From assembly GCA_963724495.1 (NCBI GenBank), contig CAVRUZ010000002.1:1503663-1567662 (forward strand): a stretch of 64,000 bases of DNA, in the 5' to 3' direction. The notes below the pieces were generated by a model. The model saw only the letters and a list, made by a program, of their open reading frames with translations. It was not told the origin of the DNA and searched no databases. How positions within the stretch are numbered: position 1 is the stretch's first letter; every line of letters starts with the position of its first letter. The DNA comes from CAVRUZ01 sp963724495. Its GTDB lineage: Bacteria; Actinomycetota; Actinomycetes; Propionibacteriales; DAIQRJ01. The position numbers and the translations under genes were made by a program. Shown piece after piece: positions 53,418-62,041 of this stretch.

Positions 53418-53489
53418 TACCTGAGCACGATGCGCGACAGTCGTCCGCTCGGTGACGTGCGACGCTGAGCGCGCGGATCGCGGCATGAG
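53418..53489. repeat. Element-internal repeat B, copy 2
   Basis: It matches 52519-52606 apart from a short internal gap and a few mismatches, and follows directly after repeat A copy 1. Confidence 0.75.
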
Positions 53490-53588
53490 CGGTCGTTCGT
53501 AGCGCCACTTCGCGGCAGTTTCTGTCGTCTCTGTGCACCACCTCCGCGTCCGGACCCACGGGCACTCGTGCGGCTCGGATCTTCGGTG

Positions 53589-55205
53589 TCAAGCGATGTT
53601 TGCTGGGCCTGGGTCGGCCTGGTGGTTGCTCGATTTGATGAGGTCGGCGGCGCGCTCGGCGATCATCATGGTGGGCGCTTGGGTGTGGCCGCGGATGATG
53701 CGTGGCATCACCGACGCGTCCACAACTCGCAGCCCGTCCAGGCCGCGGACCCGCAGTTCAGGGTCCAGTACCGCGTCATGGTCGCTGCCCATGCGGCAGG
53801 TGCCAACGGGGTGGTATGCCGACTGGGCGTTTTCCCGAATGAGCACCGCCAGCGTCGCGTCATCGACCTTGCCCGGATAGGGCGCCATGGGGTCTCCGAC
53901 GTAGGCGCGCAGCGCAGCGGTCTCGCACAGCCGTTCGGCGATGCGCAGGCCGGCAACAAGACCGTGCAGGTCCGACTCGGCAGTGAGGTAGCCCGGGTCG
54001 ATGACCGGCGGCTCCGCCGGGTCGGCACTGGCCAGGCTTATGCTGCCGCGGCTCTCCGGCTGCAGCAGTTCGACCGCCAAGGTCAGCCCGTGGCCGGGTG
54101 GAGCTGTCATGCCCGCACCAAGGAACGGCACCGGAAGCCACACGAGCTCAAAATCCGGGGCGGCCAGAGCTGGGTCGCTCCGGACGAAGGCGACTGCCTC
54201 GTTCACGCTGGAGGTGAGCATCCCGCGGCGCCCGAGCAGGAACCGGATCAGTTGGACCGGGGAGTCGGCCGCGACGAGTGTGATCGGCCTCGGGCAGTGA
54301 AAGACGACCCCGCAGGCCAGGTGGTCCTGCAGGTTCGCACCGACACCCACAAGGTCATGGCGCGGCTCCACGCCGGCAGCGCGCAGCTGGTCGGCGTCGC
54401 CGATGCCAGAGAGCATGAGGAGCTGTGGTGAGTTGACGGCGCCGGCGCTGACGATCACCTCGCTGGAGGCAGTGACTCGCTGGGTCACGCCAGCCTCGTC
54501 GCGGTACTCCACGCCGGTGGCACGGGTCCCGTCGAGCAGAATCCGTTGGGCGTGAGCCCCGGTGATGACGGTGAGATTGGGCCGCCGCATGGCGGGGCGC
54601 AGGTAGGCGTCCGCGGCGCTGTGCCGCAGCCCGCGGCGCTGGGTTACCGGGGTTAGTGAGTAGCCGGTGTTGTCTGCCTCGTTGAGCTCGCCGAGACGGC
54701 GCAGGCCAAGTTCGGCGCATGCAGCCAGGAAGGCCGAGGTAGTCGGGTTGGGGTCGCGCAGCTCGGAGATGAACTGCGGTCCTGCGGTGCCGTACACCCC
54801 GCCAGCGTTGCTACCCACACGGTGCTCGGCCCGCTGGAAGTACGGCAGTACCTCGTCATAGGACCAGCCGGGACAACTTTGCGCCCAGCCGTCATAATCG
54901 GCGCGGTGCCCACGTGTCCACGCCTGCCCGTTGATCGAGGACGAACCGCCCAGGGTCCTGCCAAGCGGCCAGTACACCTCCCGATCCGACAAGCGCGGTT
55001 GCTTTGTCGTGCGGTAATTCCAGTCGTACTCGGTCAGGAAGAGTTTGATGAAAGCCGCCGGTATACGGATCTCCCGCTTGCGGTCCGGCCCGCCGGCTTC
55101 AAGCAGTCCAACCTGGCACGCGGGGTCGGCTGAGAGCCGGTTGGCCAGCACACAGCCCGCCGGCCCGGCGCCCACGATGACGTAGCGATAATTCCCGGCA
55201 GCCAT
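53589..55205 (-). CDS. GMC-family FAD oxidoreductase (choline dehydrogenase-like)
   Basis: The 538-residue flavoenzyme oxidises an alcohol or related substrate. The Rossmann motif YVIVGAGPAGCVLANRLSAD lies near residue 10. GMC signature 1 is in WPLGRTLGGSSSINGQAWTR, signature 2 in VIVSAGAVNSPQLLMLSGIG, and the C-terminal active-site region is ENAQSAYHPVGTCRMGSDHD (His), with RVVDASVMPRIIRGHTQAPT (His). ATG at 55205 has GGAG upstream. It is element cargo, probably monocistronic. Choline is not proven, and the family includes many alcohol and polyethylene-glycol dehydrogenases. Confidence 0.92.
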   Translation of the reverse strand: MAAGNYRYVIVGAGPAGCVLANRLSADPACQVGLLEAGGPDRKREIRIPAAFIKLFLTEYDWNYRTTKQPRLSDREVYWPLGRTLGGSSSINGQAWTRGHRADYDGWAQSCPGWSYDEVLPYFQRAEHRVGSNAGGVYGTAGPQFISELRDPNPTTSAFLAACAELGLRRLGELNEADNTGYSLTPVTQRRGLRHSAADAYLRPAMRRPNLTVITGAHAQRILLDGTRATGVEYRDEAGVTQRVTASSEVIVSAGAVNSPQLLMLSGIGDADQLRAAGVEPRHDLVGVGANLQDHLACGVVFHCPRPITLVAADSPVQLIRFLLGRRGMLTSSVNEAVAFVRSDPALAAPDFELVWLPVPFLGAGMTAPPGHGLTLAVELLQPESRGSISLASADPAEPPVIDPGYLTAESDLHGLVAGLRIAERLCETAALRAYVGDPMAPYPGKVDDATLAVLIRENAQSAYHPVGTCRMGSDHDAVLDPELRVRGLDGLRVVDASVMPRIIRGHTQAPTMMIAERAADLIKSSNHQADPGPANIA

Positions 55206-55463
55206 CACATCTCCGGCCCACAGGAGGGCCGGCCTTCTCCCCGCCAGTTCTACCGCGGGGTCAACGATGTGGGCAACAATCGCCTAGGCCAATCAGGCGT
55301 GGCAATCCAGCCCAGGAATCCCTCGGCATCGGAGCACTCTCCGATGAGCCCACCTGTTAGTCAGGTAGCGCGCGCGAACGACCCTACGGCCCTGCGGGGG
55401 TGTGATGAGAGGTGCTTGGACTGCGTCGCCGACACCCGATGACGTAGCCCCTCTCGCCAGGCG

Positions 55464-55490
55464 CACGCTCAACGGCAGAGCCGTGCGCTT
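55464..55490. repeat. Partial third copy of repeat A (first block)
   Basis: cacgctcaacggcagagccg followed by tgcgctt matches the start of repeat A (cactcatcggcagatccgtg) with a few changes. It lies between the GMC gene and the SnoaL-like gene. Confidence 0.5.
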
Positions 55491-55647
55491 GGGTGTCGCA
55501 GATCCTTGTCGGCCACACCGTCACCCATCTCGGCATCAGCGTGCCCGCACCTCCGCGCGCGGAACTCGGCATGAGGAGGGCGCAGCCGAAGCCCGCAGTC
55601 AGAGCCATGGCGCAGGTAACCGGCGACGCGCTCGAGCAGGGCTGTTG

Positions 55648-56055
55648 CTACGCCGGCATGTCGTTCCAGATGTCCACTGCGCAGCGCCACTGACCCTGGT
55701 CATCCCGATGCCACACGGTCACGGCGCGGCCGCGCGTTGTCACAGGTTGGCCGTCCGGTCCGTTCATGGCGACCTCGTTGGTGCTCAGCAGGTAGGCCAT
55801 GGCCCCGTCTGGCGACACCTGGGCTTCCGTCGACGACCAGCTGATCCGGAAACCTGGGATCGTGCGGGTCCCCTCCACATACGCGCGCAGCGCTTCCCTG
55901 CCGACCAGGCTGGGCATCCCCGCAGGTATGACGACGGCGTCGTCTGTCCAATACGACAAGATCTCGTCGATGTCGCCGCCCTCAGACGCGAGTTTCGCCC
56001 ATTGGGCATCGCGTGCCAGGAGCCGTTCCCGTTCCCGTTCGACTTCGACATCCAT
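55648..56055 (-). CDS. SnoaL-like/DUF4440 protein (NTF2 fold)
   Basis: The 135-residue NTF2-like protein begins with an Arg/Glu helix (VEVERERERLLARDAQWAKL). ASEGGDIDEILSYWTDDAVV, IPAGMPSLVGREALRAYVEG, ISWSSTEAQVSPDGAMAYLL and AVTVWHRDDQGQWRCAVDIW follow, which is the DUF4440/SnoaL pattern. Members are either small isomerase-like enzymes or ligand-binding proteins. ATG at 56055 has GAGG 8 nt upstream. It is element cargo near the GMC oxidoreductase on the same strand, and a joint pathway is only a guess. Confidence 0.85.
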   Translation of the reverse strand: MDVEVERERERLLARDAQWAKLASEGGDIDEILSYWTDDAVVIPAGMPSLVGREALRAYVEGTRTIPGFRISWSSTEAQVSPDGAMAYLLSTNEVAMNGPDGQPVTTRGRAVTVWHRDDQGQWRCAVDIWNDMPA

Positions 56056-56323
56056 GTAGCGATCCTCCGCCCACATCCTCGACCAGATTATGTCCAGCCG
56101 ACCGACACAGCCACCTGCGCAAGTTCGACGAGTCACCCGCCGGCTTCCGTTCCGAGGTCTGTGAGCTCGAGTACGGACATCCGACCATCGGCATGATGAC
56201 GCGCGGACAGCGGCATGAGAGTGCGCCTCTTCGAGCCACGACTGTGCGGCTCGCCTCGAGAGCGGAATGCTTTGTGGCACATATACGTGCCACTCCTACG
56301 CGTCCCACACATGGAGGCCAAAC

Positions 56324-56596
56324 ATGAACCTCAGTCTGATCCCCCTGGCCGACGGCTGGGAATGGCACCGCTGGCAGCACCGCCAGGCGTGGGGACTGTC
56401 AATCCGCTGGATACACAATGAGACCCTGGGGATCTATCGGTGCCTGGACTGCGGCTACGAGTGCACCGACAGCCGCAGCATCGCTAGCCACAATCGAGAC
56501 CACCAGCCGGTGGCCGACGAGGTGAGTCAGGCGCAGGAGAACAACCCTAGGGCGGTTCGCGTGGTCACCCACGACGGCGTGGAGGTGGCTGACTGA
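56324..56596 (+). CDS. Small protein with a classical C2H2 zinc-finger spacing
   Basis: The 90-residue protein contains YRCLDCGYECTDSRSIASHN followed by RDHQ. This is C-x2-C-x12-H-x3-H, the spacing of eukaryote-type C2H2 fingers and distinct from the Ros/MucR prokaryotic finger (x9). The N-terminal 40 residues are Trp- and His-rich (DGWEWHRWQHRQAWGLSIRW). The C-terminus is short and acidic. ATG at 56324 is preceded by GGAGG at 8 nt, so it is likely a real gene. It lies inside the integrative element. Nucleic-acid binding is possible but not shown, and a structural zinc site is equally likely. Confidence 0.65.
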   Translation: MNLSLIPLADGWEWHRWQHRQAWGLSIRWIHNETLGIYRCLDCGYECTDSRSIASHNRDHQPVADEVSQAQENNPRAVRVVTHDGVEVAD

Positions 56597-56726
56597 AGCC
56601 TGAGACCACGTACAGCTCCCAGGAGAACGACGAAAGTCCCAACAACGAGGTCAGGTCAAGCCCGCTCATCGGCATGTGCGTGAATCCTTGCGCAGCTGAG
56701 AGGCGGTTACGCAACCCAATCCTGGG

Positions 56727-57329
56727 TCAGCTCCGTCCCGTCGTTGACCTGGGGACGGACGTGTTCGGGGCGTATCGACCTACCTTTCCCTCGCGTAGCT
56801 GACCCATGAGGATCAAACCGAACTGGTAGACGCGATCGTTGAGCGAGCCGGCTTCGCGGCCTGCGAACTCGAGAGCGAGATGCTTGGCAGTGTCGGTCGT
56901 GTCCTCGCCCGCTCGTGCAGCACGCACGACCGCCTCAACGCGCTCGCCAACGCGTTTGAAGTCGTCGTAGAGAGCCTCGAGGTGGGCCCTTGCCTCGTCG
57001 CCGAAGTAGCTGCCCACAAGGGACAGGTTGGTGTTCAGATGGTCGTTCCACTCGAAGAGGACTTCCAGGTAGTCCCCTCGACGTCGCTCGATCTCGTCGT
57101 CGTTGGCGGGCGCGTCAGTTGACCAAAGGAGCCGCTGCATTCGGTACAGGCGCTGATCGAGGAGACACGTTAGGTCCCGGCAGGCTGCGCCAGCTCGTTC
57201 ACTTTCAGCTTCGCGCAGTCGCACGTCGTTTTGTCGGATCCAAGAGCGATCCTGCAGCCGCGCGGCCCACCAACCGCCAGCGATCGTGGTGAGAGCGAAG
57301 CCAATGAAAATGGCGGCGATGTTCTCCAA
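56727..57329 (-). CDS. Hypothetical single-pass membrane protein with helical cytoplasmic domain
   Basis: The function is unknown. I choose TTG at 57329, since GAGGAG lies 6 nt upstream and the product then begins directly with a membrane helix (ENIAAIFIGFALTTIAGGWW). ATG at 57398 would add a short Gly/Cys-rich leader. The remaining 170 residues are predicted helical and charged (DVRLREAESERAGAACRDLT, RRRGDYLEVLFEWNDHLNTN, LEALYDDFKRVGERVEAVVR), probably coiled-coil. It is similar in layout to small inner-membrane accessory proteins on mobile elements, but no named family was recognised. Confidence 0.6.
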   Translation of the reverse strand: MENIAAIFIGFALTTIAGGWWAARLQDRSWIRQNDVRLREAESERAGAACRDLTCLLDQRLYRMQRLLWSTDAPANDDEIERRRGDYLEVLFEWNDHLNTNLSLVGSYFGDEARAHLEALYDDFKRVGERVEAVVRAARAGEDTTDTAKHLALEFAGREAGSLNDRVYQFGLILMGQLREGKVGRYAPNTSVPRSTTGRS

Positions 57330-57507
57330 GGCCTGCTCCTCTGCATTCGGCCGATCACACGCGGCTCGGCAAGGACCGCCACCGGACCCATATTCCATGG
57401 TCGCGCTACGTCAACGCCCTTTACGGGCGCCCGAGCGTCGATACAGGCACTCTGCCGTTTCGCTGCCTGCGTCGACCGGGATTGGGCCTACCAGTGACTC
57501 CCTTTGG

Positions 57508-57915
57508 TCAGCGTCGTTCGAGTCGGTCGAAGCCGGCGAACGGCTCGCGAACGACGACCGGTGGGTCTTCATCAGCGTCCACCTGGGGGCTGAGGGCTGC
57601 CATCGTCTGCAGGACCTCCGGGCTCGGCGTCCCGTAGACCTGGATGGTGCTGTCGGGCTCCAGGTATTCCGCGTACGCCGTGGCGAAGTGCTCCTTGCCC
57701 ACTGCCATGTGGGTCAGCATCGACTCCGCGTCGGGGTGCACCTGGACCACCGTGACCAGGTCGGAGTCGGGCGAGGCGTAGCCGTAGAACGACAGCAGTC
57801 TCGGCTCCTGTGGCTCCACGACGTCGGAGCAGAACTCGGCGAAGTAGCGCTGGAACGCCTCACGCTTACCGGGCTTGATCCGGTGGGTGCCGATGAAGAC
57901 GAAGGGTGCGGACAT
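57508..57915 (-). CDS. ABM/EthD-like monooxygenase-fold protein, divergent from the LuxR regulator
   Basis: The 135-residue protein is a single alpha-beta barrel: FVFIGTHRIKPGKREAFQRY, FAEFCSDVVEPQEPRLLSFY, LVTVVQVHPDAESMLTHMAV and EYLEPDSTIQVYGTPSPEVL. This is the ABM-like pattern. ATG at 57915 has a strong AGGAGG about 4 nt upstream. It is transcribed away from the TPR-LuxR gene across about 145 bp, so it is the best candidate for a target of that regulator. The substrate is unknown, and a ligand-sensing role is possible. Confidence 0.8.
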   Translation of the reverse strand: MSAPFVFIGTHRIKPGKREAFQRYFAEFCSDVVEPQEPRLLSFYGYASPDSDLVTVVQVHPDAESMLTHMAVGKEHFATAYAEYLEPDSTIQVYGTPSPEVLQTMAALSPQVDADEDPPVVVREPFAGFDRLERR

Positions 57916-58057
57916 GGTGACCTCCTGGTGAAGCGACCCGACGTGTGCGGGCCAGTGGTTCCACGATCCGACCGCCGGGCAGGTCCTCACTTCGGCAGAT
58001 CGGGCCAAATGTCGGGCCGAGGCGTGGGTATTCCTGCCCACTGCCTCCGGTGGCAAG

Positions 58058-59710
58058 ATGAGCCACCGGAGGCCATCGATGGGCGACGCTGGAAGCCACC
58101 TCGCCCGGGCTCGTGAGTACTTTGACGGCTCGCGCTGGCAGCAAGCCTGGGCGGAGTTCGCCGCGGCTGATCACCTGGAACCGCTGGGCGTTGACGACCT
58201 CGACCGGTCTGCTGAAGCTGCGCAGATCTCCGGACGCATCGACGAGGCGATCGGCGCTCTGGCCCGGGCCTTCGAGATGCATGCGAGCGCCGGGAAGATC
58301 CATGCCGCGGCCAGGGCGACGTATTGGCTGTGGAGCGCCCATGTGTTCGCCCGAGGCGAGTTCGCGCTCGCCCACGGCTGGGTCGTCCGGGCTCGCACCC
58401 TGGCCGATCAGCACGGATCCGCATCGGACGGTTGGCTGCTGGTGCCGGAGGCCTATGCGCACTTGGGGAACGCCGATTTCGAGGCGGCAGCCGGACTGCT
58501 GCACCGCGCCGTGGAGCGGGGCATCGCCGCCGGTGACGTGGACCTGGTCACCATCGCGTCTGTGATGCGCGGCCGCGCTCTGCTGAAGTCCGGGGACATG
58601 GACGCCGGACTGTCCTTGCTGGACGAGGCGATGGTGCGCGTGTTGACCAGGATGACCTCGCCGCGGACCACAAGCGTGATGTTCTGCGCCGCGATCGGCA
58701 CATGCTACGAAGTGCAGGAATTGCAGCGTGCCTGCGAGTGGTCGGTAGCACTCGATCAATGGCTGGAAGAGCTCGACCGACTCGAAGGCGTCTACTTCGG
58801 AAACTGTCGGATCTATCGCGCGATGCTGATGCGCCTGCGCGGCGAATGGCCACGGGCATCGGCGGAGTTCGAGCAGGCCTGCCGCGACCTCGCCCACGAC
58901 GGCCAACTCGTGGCCGGCCACGCGTGGTACGAACTCGGCGAGATGCGCCGACTGCGGGGCGCCCCGGGTGTCCTCGACGCGTACGAGCGTGCCACCAGCT
59001 TCGGTCGGTCGGCCCAGCCGGGCCTGGCCAAACATCATCTTGGCCTCGGTGCGGTCGAGGTCGCCCGGACCGGCCTTCGCCGTGCTCTTGCCGAACAGGA
59101 AGAACCGCTCAGCCGGTTCCTCCTCCTGCCGACCCTGATCGCGGCCTCGATCGAGGCGGCCGAGTGGGACGACGCGCGCGCGTCCTTGGCCGAGATGGCC
59201 GAAGCCGAGCAGAGGCATCCCACTCCGGCGGTGCGTGCGCAGGTCGCCGAAGTGCGCGGATCGCTCGCGCTGGCTGAAGGTCGGACCTCGGAGGCTCTGG
59301 CCTGCCTGCGCAAGGCCGCGCAGGGGTGGCGTGAACTCGGCGCACCGTATGAAACAGCCCAGGCGTCAGTGTTGGTGGCCGCCGCGTGTCAAGCGGTCGA
59401 CGACGAGGAAGGAGCCGCGATGGAGCTCCGCGCCGCGCTGAACACCTTCGCCCGGCTCGGCGCACGGCCCGACGTGACACGGGTCAGACAGCGCCTGCAC
59501 CAATCGGACGGTGTCCAGCAGCGACTGAGCCCCCGGGAACTGGAAGTGCTCCGACTGGTCGCTGCCGGCAAGACCAATGCCGCGATCGCGGCCGAACTCT
59601 TCCTCAGCGAACGCACCATCCATCGGCACGTGAGCAGCATCCTGGCCAAGTTGGGCGCCCCATCCCGAACCGCCGCGGCAACCTACGCCGTCCAACACGG
59701 CATCGCCTGA
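58058..59710 (+). CDS. LuxR-family regulator with N-terminal TPR-like repeats
   Basis: The 550-residue protein has about 480 residues of TPR-like helical pairs (REYFDGSRWQQAWAEFAAAD, EAIGALARAFEMHASAGKIH, NADFEAAAGLLHRAVERGIA, GEWPRASAEFEQACRDLAHD, GRTSEALACLRKAAQGWREL). A C-terminal LuxR HTH follows: LSPRELEVLRLVAAGKTNAA, IAAELFLSERTIHRHVSSIL, AKLGAPSRTAAATYA. There is no P-loop, so it is a LAL-like regulator that lacks the ATPase part. It is divergent from an ABM gene, a pairing seen in other actinobacteria, and it likely controls that gene and perhaps the other cargo. Confidence 0.88.
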   Translation: MSHRRPSMGDAGSHLARAREYFDGSRWQQAWAEFAAADHLEPLGVDDLDRSAEAAQISGRIDEAIGALARAFEMHASAGKIHAAARATYWLWSAHVFARGEFALAHGWVVRARTLADQHGSASDGWLLVPEAYAHLGNADFEAAAGLLHRAVERGIAAGDVDLVTIASVMRGRALLKSGDMDAGLSLLDEAMVRVLTRMTSPRTTSVMFCAAIGTCYEVQELQRACEWSVALDQWLEELDRLEGVYFGNCRIYRAMLMRLRGEWPRASAEFEQACRDLAHDGQLVAGHAWYELGEMRRLRGAPGVLDAYERATSFGRSAQPGLAKHHLGLGAVEVARTGLRRALAEQEEPLSRFLLLPTLIAASIEAAEWDDARASLAEMAEAEQRHPTPAVRAQVAEVRGSLALAEGRTSEALACLRKAAQGWRELGAPYETAQASVLVAAACQAVDDEEGAAMELRAALNTFARLGARPDVTRVRQRLHQSDGVQQRLSPRELEVLRLVAAGKTNAAIAAELFLSERTIHRHVSSILAKLGAPSRTAAATYAVQHGIA

Positions 59711-60266
59711 CGAAGGCGAACGCTGCCGGGCCCGACCCGCGGCTACATGTGACGGCGCGCTGCAGCTTGAGCGACGGTCCGGCACCCACGACGGCTGACC
59801 GAGACCACGCGCGGCTGCGTCATTCTGGGCCGAACGGACGCACTCTCATTGGCAGATCCGTGCGTTGGTCGGTTTGTCGGTGGTCAGCCACGGATCTAGG
59901 CCTGTCGCGCGTCAGGTGACAGAGATCTGTCGCAGGTCTGCTGTCGGAGGTCTTGGCGACTGTCGGTGGTGTCTGTCACGCTCGTGGCAGCGGACAACGT
60001 CACGACAGAAACCGAGTGGGATATCTCCCGGGGGGTCGGCTCCCCACCGTGGCCACTGGCCACTCACGCAACGCCGCGAACAGACTTAGACCCGCAAATT
60101 CTCCTTCCGCCCAGGTCCTTGGTTTGTCGTGTTCGGCGCTGCAGCGATCCCCCTCGTCGAACAGTTGCTGTTGTAGCTGGTGATCGCGGTCCTCCCTGAA
60201 CCGGGTGTGCCGCGCGGCCGGGATCGCACTTAGCCGCGCGGTGCACCCTTTGGGGTGGTGATTCCG
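59711..60266. other. Non-coding region upstream of rep (possible replication or control region)
   Basis: A gap of about 555 bases between the LuxR gene and rep. It holds repeat A copy 2 with its inverted repeats. Because it directly precedes the replication initiator gene, it is the best place to look for the element's origin and the rep-xis-int promoter. No gene is supported. Confidence 0.5.
59841..59949. repeat. Element-internal repeat A, copy 2 (upstream of rep)
   Basis: It repeats the blocks of 53317-53411: ggcagatccgtgcgtt, then taggcctgtcgcgcgtcagg, gacagagatctgtcgcag and tctgctgtcggag. GACAGA-GA-TCTGTC is a perfect inverted repeat. It lies about 320 bp before the rep start. Confidence 0.75.
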
Positions 60267-61834
60267 GTGAGCCTGCGGACCCGTTCGAGTGTCGTGAACA
60301 CCCTTCCCGCCCTGTTTCCTGGGGCGTTTCCGGGCTTTGGCGAGGCCGCGCCTGGTGCCCTGCCGCCACTGACGCCAACAGACCGACCAGCAGGTCCGTG
60401 ACCTACTGGTCTCGCCTGACTTCGACGCCTGGTCTGAGGCGCTTGCCAGTGTCGGGAACTGCGCCCGGCCGATCCGGTTACGCGGCCGCTCGGACACCAT
60501 CGACACGGCCACCGGCGAGATCGTCTCGTCCTACTCCAGCGAGGAGGAGCCGCTCGGACTCACCCACGTCCGGTGCGGCAACCGCCGGGCCAGTGAGTGT
60601 CCGTCGTGCTCGCGGTTGTACGAGGCCGACATGTTCCACCTCATCCGCAGCGGCGTCACCGGCGGCAAGACCGTCCCCGCATCGGTGGCCGACAACCCGC
60701 TGGTGTTCGCCACCGTCACCGCGCCGTCGTTCGGACCCCGTTCACGGCCACCGCGACCAAGGCCGACCCTGCCACCCCCACCGGGGCAGCACCATCCGTT
60801 GCAAACACGGGCGGCCTACCGGATGCCTGACCGCCCATGCCAACGACGACCCGCGACTCGGCCAGCCGCTCTGCTCCCGGTGTTACGACTACCCCTCGCA
60901 CGTGGTGTGGCAGTGGTGGGCACCCGATCTGTGGCGACGGTTCACCATCGCGCTCCGCCGGGTGGTAGCCAAGAGCCTGCAGCTGCCGATGTCTCAGCTC
61001 GGGGAAGCGGCGACGGTGCAGTACGCCAAGGTCGCTGAGTACCAGCTGCGCGGCGTGATCCATTTCCACGCACTGATCCGCCTCGACGGGCCCCGCACTG
61101 CTGACGGGTTCGCGCCCGCCCCAACGACGATCGACGCCGAGGCGCTCGCCGCCCTGGTACGCCAGGCAGCCGCCTCGGTCCGGCTCACCGTCCCCGGCGT
61201 CGACGTTACCGACCCGTCGCGGATCCTGGCGTTCGGCCATCAGCTCGACGCGCGCTCGGTGCGGGCCAGCCGGCGCACAGACGACCCCGACCGAACCCTG
61301 TCACCGGAGCAGGTCGCCGGTTACCTGGCCAAGTACGCCACCAAATCGGCCACCGACACCGGCGCCAGTCACAGCGCCCACCACCGGACCATGCGTGCGA
61401 CCGCCTTCCACCTGGCCGACCGCGCACGAGTGGCGTCTAACGCGTACCAGGCCGAGAATCCCTATGCGCTGCTCGACAAATGGGCCCACATGCTCGGATT
61501 CCGCGGCCACTTCGCATCGAAGTCGCGGCGCTACTCGTTGACCCTGGGCGCACTACGCCGGGCACGACGCCGGGCACAGGCCCTCATCGCGAACGCCCGA
61601 GCCGCCGGTCGACCACTCGACCTGACCGACCTCGAGGTCGACCTCCTCGCTGACGATGACCAGGAGACAACGCTGGTCGTCGGCCGATGGCACTACGTCA
61701 GCTCCGGCTGGAACACCGAAGGACAACGCGTCCTCGCCAACGCCGCCGCCGCACGCGCCCGTGAATACGACAAGTGGAAGGCACAGCGGCGCACGAGCTC
61801 GGCAACGCATCAATCGGGAGAAGGGACAGGATGA
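60267..61834 (+). CDS. Replication initiator protein, RepSA-like (two apparent +1 frameshifts)
   Basis: This rolling-circle-type initiator of actinomycete integrative elements spans about 520 residues. Conserved blocks are NCARPIRLRGRSDTIDTATG, HVRCGNRRASECPSCSRLYE (zinc-finger-like cysteines), FATVTAPSFGP, then after a break CKHGRPTGCLTAHANDDPRL, LCSRCYDYPSHVVW, AKVAEYQLRGVIHFHALIRL (HxH motif), YLAKYATKSATDTG (the YxxKYxxK catalytic region) and HMLGFRGHFASKSRRYS. Breaks lie near 60395 (N-terminal region) and 60738 (an extra C in a C run). The span leaves +2, matching two insertions. I use GTG at 60267; GTG at 60294 is an alternative. The stop overlaps the xis start (ATGATGA). Confidence 0.82.
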
Positions 61835-62041
61835 TGAGAACAGATGGATATCGCGTCGACGAGGTCGGGCTGCCGAGGATGTTGAATCGTGCAGGTCGCC
61901 AAGGCATTGGGCGTCGACCCCTCGACGCTGAGTCGCTGGCGATCCCAGGGAGTTGGCCCGCGGGTGTGCTGGCTTGCCAAGTCGTGTCCGCGCTACCGCG
62001 AGGACGACGTGCGGGAGTGGCTGGAACGGAACTCGTCATGA
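61831..62041 (+). CDS. xis: Excisionase-like MerR/HTH_17 protein (one +1 frameshift)
   Basis: This small DNA-binding protein of about 69 residues begins MMRTDGYRVDEV and, after a break near 61875-61885, continues VAKALGVDPSTLSRWRSQGV (helix-turn-helix) and CPRYREDDVREWLERNSS, the usual ending of AICE excisionases. The span from either ATG leaves +1, in line with one inserted base. The start overlaps the rep stop and its stop overlaps the integrase start (ATGA), so rep, xis and int are translationally coupled. It should direct integrase to excision. Confidence 0.75.

Noticed and set aside
60000..60512. A minus-strand frame opposite the start of rep
   Set aside because: Conserved RepSA-type residues are on the plus strand, and the minus-strand product has no family pattern.
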